Shown here one piece after another: positions 22,552-31,211 of a DNA stretch of 64,000 bases. Position 1 is the stretch's first letter; every line of letters starts with the position of its first letter. The DNA lies in NCBI GenBank assembly GCA_017308595.1, contig JAFKER010000013.1:62001-126000 (forward strand), in the 5' to 3' direction. Origin of the DNA: Afipia sp. GTDB taxonomy: Bacteria; Pseudomonadota; Alphaproteobacteria; Rhizobiales; Xanthobacteraceae. Under the pieces are notes generated by a model, which ran no database searches, had not been told where the DNA came from, and saw nothing but the letters and a program-made list of their open reading frames with translations. Made by a program: the position numbers and the translations under genes.

Positions 22552-24806
22552 GCGAGAGGCCCGACCATAGCTCAAGGGTGACCGGGGAAAATTCTCCGGT
22601 CGTCCCGGCGAAAGCCGGGACCCATCAGCCCTGTCAGGAATCATTGGAGCGTGATGTCCAACAAGCGCATTCAACTGATCGGTCAGGGAGTATGGATCCC
22701 GGCTTTCGCCGGGATGACAAGGTGAGAGGTCGGCGGATTATTCGAACACTCTCGGCTTCGGCTGCGATTGTTTCCATCGCGATGGTGACCGCCGCCGCCG
22801 TCTGGATCGCTTCCCTTCCGCCGCTGCCGTTCGCCGACGCCAAGAAGGTTTCGACCACCATCCTCGACCGCAACGGCAAGCTGCTGCGCGCCTTCGCCAT
22901 GGCGGACGGACGCTGGCGGTTGCCTGCGCACGCCAAGGATGTCGATCCCGGTTATCTCAATCTGCTGCTGAATTACGAGGACCGGCGTTTCCGCTCGCAT
23001 ATCGGCGTCGATCCGCTGGCGATGGGCCGCGCCGCGTTTCAGTTGGTGACGCGCGGGCACATCGTCTCCGGCGGCTCGACCATCACCATGCAGGTGGCGC
23101 GGCTGATGGAGCCGCGTCAGGAACGCTCGGTCTCGGCCAAGTTGCGGCAGATGGTGCGCGCCGTTCAGCTTGAACGCAAACTCAGCAAGGACGAGATCCT
23201 CGATCTGTATCTGACGCTGGCGCCGTTCGGCGGAAACCTCGAAGGCGTGCGCGCCGCCTCGTTCGCTTATTTCGGCAAGGAGCCGAAACGGCTGTCGCTG
23301 GCCGAGTCCGCGCTGCTGGTGGCGCTGCCGCAGTCGCCGGAAACGCGGCGGCTTGATAGGCACCCGCAGGCGGCGCGTGCCGCGCGCGACCGCGTCATCT
23401 CCCGCATGGTCGCCGATGGGCGTGTCTCTGCGGACGATGCGGCTCAGGCAAAGCACGAGGCCGTGCCGCGCCTGCGCAAGCCGATGCCATTGCTCGCGCC
23501 GCATTCGACCGACCAGTCCCTCGCAACGATGAAGGACACGCCGGTCATCCAGCTCACGCTGGATTCCACCATTCAGGCGGCACTGGAGCAGTTGGCGCGG
23601 GATCGTGCGATTGCTCAGGGCCCCGATGTCTCGATTGGTATTCTCGCGGTCGATAACGAGACCGGCGATGTGATCGCCCACGTCGGCTCATCGGATTACT
23701 TCGATGTGAAGCGCGCAGGGCAGGTGGATATGACCCGCGCCGTGCGCTCGCCCGGCTCGACGCTCAAGCCGTTCATTTACGGTCTCGCATTCGAGGACGG
23801 CTTCGTTCATCCCGAGAGCCTGATCGAGGACCGGCCCGTTCGTTACGGCGTCTACGCGCCGGAAAATTTCGACATGACCTTTCAGGGTACGGTGACCGTG
23901 CGCAAGGCGCTGCAGATGTCGCTGAACGTGCCGGCCATCGCGCTGCTTGATCGTATCGGCTCGAACCGTCTGACGGCGCGGATCAAGCAGGCAGGCGCCA
24001 ACCTGATCCTGCCCAAGGACGAGACGCCCGGTCTCGCGATGGGTCTTGGCGGCGTCGGCATCACCTTGAGCGATCTGGTCCGGCTCTATGCGGGTCTGGC
24101 GCGGACCGGCGACACGGTCGCATTGCGCGAAATCGTCCGCCCCGATGACAAGGAGGAGCCGGACACCCGGCGGCTGCTCGATCCGTCGGCCGCCTGGCTC
24201 GTCGGCAATGTCCTGATGGGAACGCCGCCGCCGGACAACGCTCCCCGTAACCGGCTCGCGTTTAAAACGGGCACCAGCTACGGCTACCGCGACGCCTGGT
24301 CGATCGGCTTCGATGGCCGTATGACCATCGGGGTCTGGGTGGGCCGCCCGGATGGCGCGCCGGTGCCTGGCCTGACCGGCCGCACCGCGGCCGCGCCGAT
24401 CCTGTTCGACGCCTTCGCGCGCACGGGCAAGCTGCCGCAGGGGCTGGCGAAAGCTCCGAAGGGAACATTGATCGCGAGCAATGCCAAATTGCCGCTGCCG
24501 CTGCGGCGCTTCCGTCCGTCTGGCGATTTTGTCCGGACCGGAAGCGAACAGACGCTGCGCATCCAGTTCCCGCTGAACGGCTCGCGGATCGATTCCTACG
24601 GCGGGGGGCAGGGAGACGTCTCGCCGCTGCCCGTCAGGATCGCGGGTGGAGTGCTGCCCCTGACCATGATGGTCAATGGCGTGACCGTCGGCAGCATCGA
24701 TAGCCGCCGCCAGAAGCTGGTCGATCCGCCGGGTCCGGGCTTTGCCCGGCTCACCGTGATGGACGCGGCTGGCGCGGCGGACACAGTTGTCGTGAGAATT
24801 CAGTAG
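22548..24806 (+). CDS. pbpC: Penicillin-binding protein 1C (bifunctional murein synthase)
   Basis: 752 residues from the ATGA-overlapping start. Inner-membrane enzyme with an N-terminal GT51 glycosyltransferase (NYEDRRFRSHIGVDPLAMGRAA, SGGSTITMQVARLMEP, KDEILDLYL) and a transpeptidase with Ser404-Thr-Leu-Lys407, MSLNVPA and Lys573-Thr-Gly, ending in a PBP1C C-terminal beta domain. The single membrane anchor is about residues 66-86. Residues about 18-58 are translated from a palindromic repeat (22601-22720). The real start may therefore be ATG 22692 or GTG 22722, giving about 700 residues. Partner of the A2M gene, a known pairing. Residue numbers count from 22548. Confidence 0.92.
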   Translation: MSERPDHSSRVTGENSPVVPAKAGTHQPCQESLERDVQQAHSTDRSGSMDPGFRRDDKVRGRRIIRTLSASAAIVSIAMVTAAAVWIASLPPLPFADAKKVSTTILDRNGKLLRAFAMADGRWRLPAHAKDVDPGYLNLLLNYEDRRFRSHIGVDPLAMGRAAFQLVTRGHIVSGGSTITMQVARLMEPRQERSVSAKLRQMVRAVQLERKLSKDEILDLYLTLAPFGGNLEGVRAASFAYFGKEPKRLSLAESALLVALPQSPETRRLDRHPQAARAARDRVISRMVADGRVSADDAAQAKHEAVPRLRKPMPLLAPHSTDQSLATMKDTPVIQLTLDSTIQAALEQLARDRAIAQGPDVSIGILAVDNETGDVIAHVGSSDYFDVKRAGQVDMTRAVRSPGSTLKPFIYGLAFEDGFVHPESLIEDRPVRYGVYAPENFDMTFQGTVTVRKALQMSLNVPAIALLDRIGSNRLTARIKQAGANLILPKDETPGLAMGLGGVGITLSDLVRLYAGLARTGDTVALREIVRPDDKEEPDTRRLLDPSAAWLVGNVLMGTPPPDNAPRNRLAFKTGTSYGYRDAWSIGFDGRMTIGVWVGRPDGAPVPGLTGRTAAAPILFDAFARTGKLPQGLAKAPKGTLIASNAKLPLPLRRFRPSGDFVRTGSEQTLRIQFPLNGSRIDSYGGGQGDVSPLPVRIAGGVLPLTMMVNGVTVGSIDSRRQKLVDPPGPGFARLTVMDAAGAADTVVVRIQ
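22601..22720. repeat. Interspersed palindromic repeat inside the pbpC N-terminal frame
   Basis: Left arm CCCGGCGAAAGCCGGGA (22604-22620) then CCCAT. The right arm at 22692-22713 is its inverse, starting ATGGATCCCGGC; they differ at one base over 22. This is the common proteobacterial 'GTCATCCCGGCGAAAGCCGGGATCCA' type, whose translation reads VPAKAGTHQ and DPGFRRDD. Each arm is itself a hairpin. The frame from 22548 is open across the whole element. Confidence 0.8.
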
Positions 24807-24856
24807 AACCGGTCCAAGCTGTTGTCCGGCGGGTGGTTTCCGCGTATGCGGAACCC

Positions 24857-26605
24857 ATGGCTGAGAGCTACCCGAGACCCCGATTTGGCGCGCCGCGCGA
24901 GCCCGTGGAACAGAAAAATCCCGGCAGCGGTCTGGTGCGCGTGGTCGATTTCGCCGTCGGCAGCCACACCCGCGCGACCCTGCTGCTGATCGTGGCGGGC
25001 CTGCTGTTTTTCCTGCCCGGTTTTTTCACCATTCCGCCGGTCGACCGCGATGAAGCCCGCTTCGCGCAGGCCACCAAGCAGATGGTGGAGAGCAACGACT
25101 TCGTCGATATCCGCTTCCAGGACGAAGTGCGATACAAGAAGCCGGTCGGCATCTATTGGGCGCAGGCCGCCGTCGTGGAGTCGGCTTCCGCCCTCGGCCT
25201 GCCGCGCGCGCAAGTGCGCATCTGGCTCTATCGCGTGCCGTCGCTGATCGGCGCGATCGGCGCCGTGCTTCTCACATACTGGACGGCGCTCGCATTCGTG
25301 ACCCGGCGCGGCGCGTTTCTTGCTGCTTTGATGATGTGCAGTTCGATCCTGCTGGGGGTCGAGGCGCGTCTCGCCAAGACCGACGCCATGCTGCTGCTCA
25401 CCACGACCGCGGTGATGGGCGCGATGGCGCGCGCCTACCTGTCGTGGCAGCGCGGCGACGAAAATCCGCATCCGTCGTGGAAGCTTGCCTTCATCTTCTG
25501 GACAGCCATGGCAGGCGGCATCCTGCTCAAAGGCCCGCTGATCCTGATGTTCGTTGCACTTACCGTCGTGACGCTGACGATCCTCGATCGTTCGGCGGCG
25601 TGGTTGTGGCGGCTGCGCCCGGTCTGGGGCCTGATGTGGACTCTGGTGCTGGTGCTGCCCTGGTTCGTTCTGATTTTTCTCAAAGCGGGCGACACGTTCT
25701 TCGCGGATTCGCTCGGCAGCGACATGCTGAACAAGGTTGCGAGCGCGCAGGAGTCCCATGGTGCGCCGCCGGGACTGTATTTCCTGCTGTTCTGGGTCAC
25801 ATTCTGGCCGGGCGCGACACTTGCGGGCCTTGCGGTGCCCGCGGTCTGGCGTGCGCGTCGCGAGCCAGGCGCGCAATTCCTGTTGGCATGGCTGCTGCCG
25901 GCGTGGATCATTTTCGAACTGGTGATTACGAAGCTGCCGCATTACGTGCTGCCGCTTTATCCGGCCATCGGAATCCTGATCATCGGCGCGCTCGAACGCA
26001 GGGTGCTGTCACAGGGCGCGTGGATCGTGCGCGGCACGGCCTGGTGGTTCGTGTTCCCGCTGATCGTCGCGGTTGCTTCGATCGTCGGTGCGATTTCGCT
26101 GCTTCGCCAGCCGGAATTCCTGGCATGGCCGTTCGGTGCGGCGGCGCTGATCTTCGGGTTGTTCGCATGGTGGATGTATGACGATCACCGCGCCGAGCGC
26201 TCGCTGCTGAACGGCATCGGTGCGTCGTGGTTTCTCGCCGTCTGCATCTACGGCGTTGTGGTGCCGTCGCTCGCGCCCTTGTTTCCGAGCGTTCAGATCG
26301 CGCGCGCCCTGCGGAATGTCCAGTGCGTCGGTCCTGCGGCTGCTGCGGCAGGTTTCCATGAACCGAGTCTCGTGTTCATGGTCGGCACCTCGACGGTCCT
26401 GACCAACGGATCCGGCGCTGCGGATTTCCTGTTGCAGGGAAGCTGCCGTTTTGCACTCGTTGAATGGCGCGAAGAGCGCGCCTTCGCGCAGCGGGCTGAA
26501 ACCATCGGCCTGCGTTACAACGTGGCGTCGCGTATCGACGGCTACAACATATCGCAGGGACGCGCGGTTTCGATTGCGATCTTCCGCTCGGAAGGGACCG
26601 AATAG
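24857..26605 (+). CDS. ArnT-like GT39 membrane glycosyltransferase
   Basis: 582 residues from ATG 24857 (an in-frame GTG at 24833 would add eight). Enzymes of this GT-C family move a sugar from a polyprenyl-phosphate donor to lipid A or protein in the periplasm. The first loop carries PPVDRDEARFAQATKQMV, with the acidic DRDE pair expected for catalysis. RYKKPVGIYWAQ follows, as in ArnT relatives, and then about eleven hydrophobic segments, with a soluble C-terminal part of about 110 residues. It starts 50 bases after pbpC and ends one base before the PAP2 gene, leading a four-gene operon. Confidence 0.85.
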   Translation: MAESYPRPRFGAPREPVEQKNPGSGLVRVVDFAVGSHTRATLLLIVAGLLFFLPGFFTIPPVDRDEARFAQATKQMVESNDFVDIRFQDEVRYKKPVGIYWAQAAVVESASALGLPRAQVRIWLYRVPSLIGAIGAVLLTYWTALAFVTRRGAFLAALMMCSSILLGVEARLAKTDAMLLLTTTAVMGAMARAYLSWQRGDENPHPSWKLAFIFWTAMAGGILLKGPLILMFVALTVVTLTILDRSAAWLWRLRPVWGLMWTLVLVLPWFVLIFLKAGDTFFADSLGSDMLNKVASAQESHGAPPGLYFLLFWVTFWPGATLAGLAVPAVWRARREPGAQFLLAWLLPAWIIFELVITKLPHYVLPLYPAIGILIIGALERRVLSQGAWIVRGTAWWFVFPLIVAVASIVGAISLLRQPEFLAWPFGAAALIFGLFAWWMYDDHRAERSLLNGIGASWFLAVCIYGVVVPSLAPLFPSVQIARALRNVQCVGPAAAAAGFHEPSLVFMVGTSTVLTNGSGAADFLLQGSCRFALVEWREERAFAQRAETIGLRYNVASRIDGYNISQGRAVSIAIFRSEGTE

Positions 26606-26606
26606 G

Positions 26607-27452
26607 ATGGCAACCGGAACCAGCGGCAGCCATTCGTCGGGCTATGTGGCGCAGCTCGGGTCCGTTGCCTGGCAATCGCTGTCGCGCCTTGTCCGCACGC
26701 CGTCGCATTCACGCCGCGCCGAGGCTCGCCGTGCGCTGGCCCGTCGCTGGCTCGGACTTGCCATGCTCACGGCGCTTGCGATCGGACTTTTGATGTTCGC
26801 GGTGGACGTGGCCGCCATCAAGCAGATGCCGCCGCGTGGCACGGCCAGCCTCTGGCCGCTGCGGATTTTCACCGATCTCGGAAAATCCACCTACGTGTTA
26901 TGGGCGCTGGCGGGCCTGCTGCTTCTCATCCTGCTCATAATGCCACGGCTGACAGGATTGTCGCGGCAGGTCTGGATCGCGTTCGGTGTCCGCGTTCAGT
27001 ACATCTTTCTGTCGGTCGGGGTCGCGGTTCTGTCCGCCGAAGTGCTCAAGTACATCATCGGGCGGAGCAGGCCGTTTGTCGGCGGTGAAGCCAACGCGTT
27101 TCTGTATCAGCACTTTGCGGGCAATCCGGCCTTTGAGAGCCTGCCATCCGGCCATGCCACGACCGCTTTCGCGCTGGCCTTCGCGGTTTCGGCGGTCTGG
27201 CGGAAGGTGACGCTGCTGATGATGGTCTACGCGGTACTGATCTGCGTCAGCCGCGTGATCCTGCTCGCCCATCACCCAAGCGATGTGGTCGGCGGCGCCC
27301 TGACCGGCGTGATCGGCGCGATGTTTGTCCGGTATTGGTTCGCGGCCCGCCGTCTTGGGTTCAGCATTGGCCGGGACGGGAGCATTGAGCCCCTCGCAGG
27401 GCCGTCCGGAGCCTCCCTGAAAAGGGTTGCCCGAGAGGCCTTGGCACCATAA
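26607..27452 (+). CDS. PAP2-family membrane lipid phosphatase
   Basis: 281 residues. The three-part phosphatase signature is complete: KYIIGRSRP, LPSGHATT with the first catalytic His, and SRVILLAHHPSD with the second. Five to six membrane segments; the cytoplasmic N-terminus is basic and Ser-rich. Candidate substrates are undecaprenyl pyrophosphate or a lipid A phosphate (LpxE/LpxF-like); sequence does not decide. It starts at the GGATGG immediately after the GT39 stop, so translation is probably coupled. The only close purine-rich site lies inside the stop region of the upstream gene. Confidence 0.85.
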   Translation: MATGTSGSHSSGYVAQLGSVAWQSLSRLVRTPSHSRRAEARRALARRWLGLAMLTALAIGLLMFAVDVAAIKQMPPRGTASLWPLRIFTDLGKSTYVLWALAGLLLLILLIMPRLTGLSRQVWIAFGVRVQYIFLSVGVAVLSAEVLKYIIGRSRPFVGGEANAFLYQHFAGNPAFESLPSGHATTAFALAFAVSAVWRKVTLLMMVYAVLICVSRVILLAHHPSDVVGGALTGVIGAMFVRYWFAARRLGFSIGRDGSIEPLAGPSGASLKRVAREALAP

Positions 27453-27513
27453 GAAGCGGTCGCCCCTGCAGGGTTCGACTGCTTTTGCGGGCGTTTTGGA
27501 CCTCAATCGGCAT

Positions 27514-28269
27514 ATGAGCGATCAATCAGCAACATCCGGCCTGCCCGCCCCCGACGTATCGATCGTGGTTCCCGTTCGCAACGAACAGGACAACGTCGCG
27601 CCGCTGATCGCCGAGATTGCCGCGGCGCTCGACGGCCGCTGGCGCTATGAGATCATCTACGTCAACGACGGGTCAACCGACGCAACCGGCGAGCGGCTCG
27701 CCGCGGAAATGAAGGCGCGAAACAATGTGCGCCAGATTCGCCATGCGGCGTCATCGGGCCAGTCTGCGGCGGTGCGGACCGGCGTGCGCGCGGCGCGCGG
27801 CAAGATTGTCGCGACCCTCGATGGCGATGGACAGAACAATCCCGCATTTCTGGTGAACCTGATCGAGGCGATCGAGAAGGGTGGCGACAAAGTCGGCCTT
27901 GCCGCTGGGCAGCGCATTGGACGCAAGGACACCGGCTTCAAGCGGTTTCAGTCGCGCACCGCTAATGGTGTGCGCAACGCGATCCTGCATGACGGGACGC
28001 GTGACACCGGTTGCGGGCTGAAAGCATTTCGCCGCGATGTGTTCCTCGCGTTGCCATATTTCGATGGTCTGCATCGTTTCCTGCCGGCTCTGGTGCGGCG
28101 TGAGGGTTATGACATCGCCTATGTCGATGTGATCGACCGTCCGCGTCACTCCGGTGTCTCGAATTACGGTTTCTTCGATCGGTTGTGGATCGGGATCATG
28201 GATCTCGCAGGCGTGTGGTGGCTGGTCCGCCGCAAGAAGTCCACGCCGGTTGCGACGGAGGTGACCTGA
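27514..28269 (+). CDS. GT2 glycosyltransferase, polyprenyl-phosphate sugar synthase type
   Basis: 251 residues starting at ATG 27514. The GT2 nucleotide-sugar core is clear: VSIVVPVRNEQDNV, YVNDGSTDATGERL, the DGDGQ variant of the DxD site, and GLKAFRRDVFLALP. This resembles dolichol/undecaprenyl-phosphate mannose (DPM1-like) or ArnC-type synthases, without their two C-terminal membrane helices, so it is probably peripheral on the cytoplasmic face. In this operon it would make the lipid-linked donor for the GT39 enzyme. Its last base overlaps the next start (TGATG). Confidence 0.87.
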   Translation: MSDQSATSGLPAPDVSIVVPVRNEQDNVAPLIAEIAAALDGRWRYEIIYVNDGSTDATGERLAAEMKARNNVRQIRHAASSGQSAAVRTGVRAARGKIVATLDGDGQNNPAFLVNLIEAIEKGGDKVGLAAGQRIGRKDTGFKRFQSRTANGVRNAILHDGTRDTGCGLKAFRRDVFLALPYFDGLHRFLPALVRREGYDIAYVDVIDRPRHSGVSNYGFFDRLWIGIMDLAGVWWLVRRKKSTPVATEVT

Positions 28270-28607
28270 TGCTGATTCAGTTCGGTCAGGATCTTGGCGA
28301 TTATCTCTACGATGTATTCGTCGCGAAGTTCGATTTCTGGCTCGCGTTCGGTCTGGTCGCTCAGTTGCTGTTCACCGCGCGCTTCCTCGTGCAGTGGATT
28401 TCGAGCGAGCGTGCGGGCCAGAGCGTGGTGCCGATGGCGTTCTGGTTCTTCTCCATGGGCGGCGGCTTCATGACCCTGATCTACGGCATCGCCAAGCGTG
28501 AGCCGGTGATCATTCTCGGACAGGGTCTCGCAACGCTGATTTACGTCCGCAACATCATGCTGATCGTGAAGAACCGCGGTTCCGGCTCGAAGGTCGAGAA
28601 GGAATAG
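28269..28607 (+). CDS. Small membrane protein with lipid A biosynthesis N-terminal (LAB_N) domain
   Basis: 112 residues from ATG 28269, overlapping the GT2 stop by one base. Three hydrophobic segments are visible, with the LAB_N hallmarks LLFTARFLVQWISSERAGQSVVPMAFWFFS and an YGIAKREPVIILGQG turn. Free-standing LAB_N proteins next to a GT2 and a GT39 gene are usually annotated in lipid A modification operons. The SMR-like fold suggests a partner or flippase for the lipid-linked sugar; that is inference. Last gene of the operon; a palindromic repeat follows. Confidence 0.88.
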   Translation: MLIQFGQDLGDYLYDVFVAKFDFWLAFGLVAQLLFTARFLVQWISSERAGQSVVPMAFWFFSMGGGFMTLIYGIAKREPVIILGQGLATLIYVRNIMLIVKNRGSGSKVEKE

Positions 28608-28621
28608 AGGTCATATCTTGC

Positions 28622-28713
28622 GTCACTCCGGGGCGCGCAACGCGCGAACCCGGAATCCTGCAGAGTTGATCGAGATTCCGGATCAACGCACTCCGCGCGC
28701 TGTCCGGAATGAC
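28622..28713. repeat. Palindromic interspersed repeat, copy A (reverse orientation)
   Basis: Starts GTCACTCCGG and ends CCGGAATGAC, with inner CCCGGAATCCTG and GATTCCGGATC. It is 92 bp, a shortened and inverted member of the family at 34700 and 35948. It fills the space between two convergent genes, the LAB_N gene and metC. Confidence 0.75.
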
Positions 28714-28719
28714 GGCTTA

Positions 28720-29934
28720 TCACGCCGCCTTCAGCGCCGCAAAGCCGCGATCAAGATCGGCTTTCAAATCATCCAGATTCTCAAGTCCGATGTGGAATCG
28801 CAATGTCGGTCCGCCGGGATTCCACTTGGTCGCAGTCCGATACGACGAACAGTCAAACGGAATGACGAGGCTTTCGAAGCCGCCCCACGAATAGCCCATG
28901 CCGAACAGCGTCACGGTGTCGAGAAACGCATCGACCGCCTTCTGCGACACCGGCTTCAGCACGATGCTGAACAGGCCGCTCGCGCCGGTGAAGTCGCGTT
29001 TCCAGATCGCATGACCCGGATCGGATTCCAGTGCGGGATGGATCACGCGCAGCACTTCGGGCCGCGCGGCGAACCAGCGCGCCATCTCAAGGCCCGCCTG
29101 CTGATGATGGGCGAGGCGTACAGCCAGCGTGCGCAAACCGCGCAGCGCGAGGAACACGTCGTCCGGTCCGGCGCAGACGCCGAGAAGGCGGATCGCGTCC
29201 GTGATCAGCGGCCATGTCTTTGCGTTGGCGGCGATGGTGCCGAACATGATGTCGGAATGACCGCCGATATACTTGGTGCCGGCCTGAATGCTGATGTCGA
29301 CGCCCTGATCGAGCGAACGGTGGAAGTACGGCGTCGCCCATGTGTTGTCGTCGACGACAATCGCGCCCTTTGCCCGGGCGACAGCGGCGATGGCCGGAAT
29401 ATCCGGCATCTCGAAGGACTGCGACCCCGGCGCCTCCACAAGAACGGCGCGGGTGTTCGGCCTGAACAGCTTTTCGATTCCTGCTCCGATCATCGGATCG
29501 AAATAGGTGGTCTCGATTCCACAGCGCTTGAGCAGCGAGTCGCAGAAGTTGCGCGTCGGGCGATACACGCTGTCGATGACAAGGACGTGATCGCCCGCCT
29601 TGAGAATCGCCAGCAGCGTCGTGGAAATCGCAGCAACCCCAGACGGCGCCAATCCAACTCCGGCACAGTTCGGCCCCTCCAGCGTCATCAGCGCCTGCTG
29701 CAGCGCCTTCGTGGTCGGCGTGCCGTGACGGCCATATTGAAATTCGCCGCGATGCGCGTGAAGGTCTTCGGCAGTCGGATAAAGCACTGTCGATCCGCGC
29801 ACGATAGGCGGATTGATAAAACCCTTCTGCGCGGCCGTATCCCGCCCGGATGTCACCAGTTCGGTTTGAGGGGCGAGGGATGAGGAAGGCCGATCGTCGT
29901 TTCGGGACATCATGGATTCACTTGTGGAAGACAT
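28720..29934 (-). CDS. metC: Cystathionine beta-lyase (PLP, Cys/Met metabolism family)
   Basis: 404 residues. Splits cystathionine to homocysteine, pyruvate and ammonia. Family landmarks are FQYGRHGTPTTKALQQAL, GLAPSGVAAIST, VVDDNTWATPYF and the PLP-lysine region SIQAGTKYIGGHSDIMFG. The C-terminal GGFESLVIPF and TLRFHIGLENLDDLKADL favour the MetC subgroup over cystathionine gamma-synthase. Starts are possible at ATG 29934, 29913 or 29910; none has a strong ribosome-binding site. It is divergent from the aap operon. Confidence 0.9.
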   Translation of the reverse strand: MSSTSESMMSRNDDRPSSSLAPQTELVTSGRDTAAQKGFINPPIVRGSTVLYPTAEDLHAHRGEFQYGRHGTPTTKALQQALMTLEGPNCAGVGLAPSGVAAISTTLLAILKAGDHVLVIDSVYRPTRNFCDSLLKRCGIETTYFDPMIGAGIEKLFRPNTRAVLVEAPGSQSFEMPDIPAIAAVARAKGAIVVDDNTWATPYFHRSLDQGVDISIQAGTKYIGGHSDIMFGTIAANAKTWPLITDAIRLLGVCAGPDDVFLALRGLRTLAVRLAHHQQAGLEMARWFAARPEVLRVIHPALESDPGHAIWKRDFTGASGLFSIVLKPVSQKAVDAFLDTVTLFGMGYSWGGFESLVIPFDCSSYRTATKWNPGGPTLRFHIGLENLDDLKADLDRGFAALKAA

Positions 29935-30021
29935 CTTGCCGCAGCGTGGCGGAGAGCAATCGTTGTGCGGCTTCTGAGTGGTATGCTCAGTAAGCTGACC
30001 GCGATGCCCGACGTCAACCCC

Positions 30022-30050
30022 TTGACCCGTCGCGCTCGGCGTTCTGTTAT
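30022..30050 (+). promoter_or_regulatory. Candidate sigma-70 promoter of the aap operon
   Basis: TTGACC (30022-30027, 5/6 match to TTGACA), a 17-base spacer, then TGTTAT (30045-30050, 4/6 match to TATAAT). It would give a leader of about 95 bases before aapJ at 30152. Prediction from sequence only. Confidence 0.4.
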
Positions 30051-30151
30051 GTCGGTCAAATGTTTAGCCACGGTTTTGTGTGTTCAAAGGATCGTTTGGC
30101 CCGGTGCGGCGTTGTCTGTCGCCAGTGCCGAACCATCGGGAAAGGTATTCT

Positions 30152-31192
30152 ATGAAAAGGGTCTCGCTCGCTCTTATTTCAGTCGTCGCGGCATGGACCG
30201 TCTCGCCTTCGATCGGCCAGGCACAGGACAAGCCCAAGGACCGCGGAACATTGCAGGGCGTGAAGGATCGGGGCAGCCTGTCCTGCGGCGTCAGCCAGGG
30301 TTTGCCCGGCTTCTCTGCGCCCGACGACAAGGGCAACTGGACGGGGCTCGACGTTGACGTGTGCCGCGCTCTCGCCGCGGCGATTTTCAACGATCCGACG
30401 AAAGTGAAGTTCGTGCCGCTGTCGGCAAAGGACCGGTTCACGGCGCTGCAGTCCGGCGAAATTGATGTGCTGTCGCGCAATTCCACATGGACGCTGTCGC
30501 GCGATACGTCGCTCGGCCTCAACTACACCGGCATTTCCTATTATGACGGGCAGGGCTTCATGATCCGCAAGTCGCTCAAGGTGAATTCCGCCCTTGAGCT
30601 GAACAGCGCATCGATCTGCGTGCAGACCGGCACCACGAATGAGCAGAACGTCTCGGACTACTTCAAAGGCAATAACATGAAGTACGAACTGATCGCGTTC
30701 GGCACCGCCGACGAGACGGTGAAAGCCTATGAATCCGGCCGCTGCGACGTGTTCACCTCCGACGTATCGCAGCTTTACGCCGAACGCCTCAAGCTCGCGG
30801 CGCCGAACGATCATGCCGTGCTGCCGGAAGTCATTTCCAAGGAGCCGCTCGGTCCGGTCGTGCGCCATGGCGACGACCAGTGGTTCGACATTGTGAAGTG
30901 GACGCTGTTCGCGATGATCAATGCCGAGGAATACGCCATTACGCAAAAGAACGTCGACGAGATGGCGAAGTCGTCCAAGCCGGAACTGAAGCGTATGTTC
31001 GGCACCGACGGCAGCCTCGGTGAGCAGCTTGGCCTGACCAAGGACTGGGTCGCGCGAATTATCAAGGCGACGGGCAACTACGGCGAGTCGTTCGATCGCA
31101 ATGTCGGCGCGGGCTCGAAGCTCAATATCGCCCGGGGACTGAACAAGCTCTGGAACCAGGGCGGCCTGCAATACGCACCGCCGATTCGCTGA
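30152..31192 (+). CDS. aapJ: General L-amino acid ABC transporter, periplasmic binding protein
   Basis: 346 residues from ATG 30152, with AAAGG six bases upstream. Signal peptide MKRVSLALISVVAAWTVS is cleaved near GQAQD. The family 3 solute-binding fold shows GVKDRGSLSCGVSQGLPGFS, WTGLDVDVCRALAAAIF, RNSTWTLSRDTSLGL and SICVQTGTTNEQNVSDYF, which together are diagnostic of AapJ/BztA. It delivers a broad set of L-amino acids to AapQM. First gene of aapJQMP. Confidence 0.95.
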   Translation: MKRVSLALISVVAAWTVSPSIGQAQDKPKDRGTLQGVKDRGSLSCGVSQGLPGFSAPDDKGNWTGLDVDVCRALAAAIFNDPTKVKFVPLSAKDRFTALQSGEIDVLSRNSTWTLSRDTSLGLNYTGISYYDGQGFMIRKSLKVNSALELNSASICVQTGTTNEQNVSDYFKGNNMKYELIAFGTADETVKAYESGRCDVFTSDVSQLYAERLKLAAPNDHAVLPEVISKEPLGPVVRHGDDQWFDIVKWTLFAMINAEEYAITQKNVDEMAKSSKPELKRMFGTDGSLGEQLGLTKDWVARIIKATGNYGESFDRNVGAGSKLNIARGLNKLWNQGGLQYAPPIR

Positions 31193-31211
31193 CGCGTTGC
31201 CGGTTCAGGCA

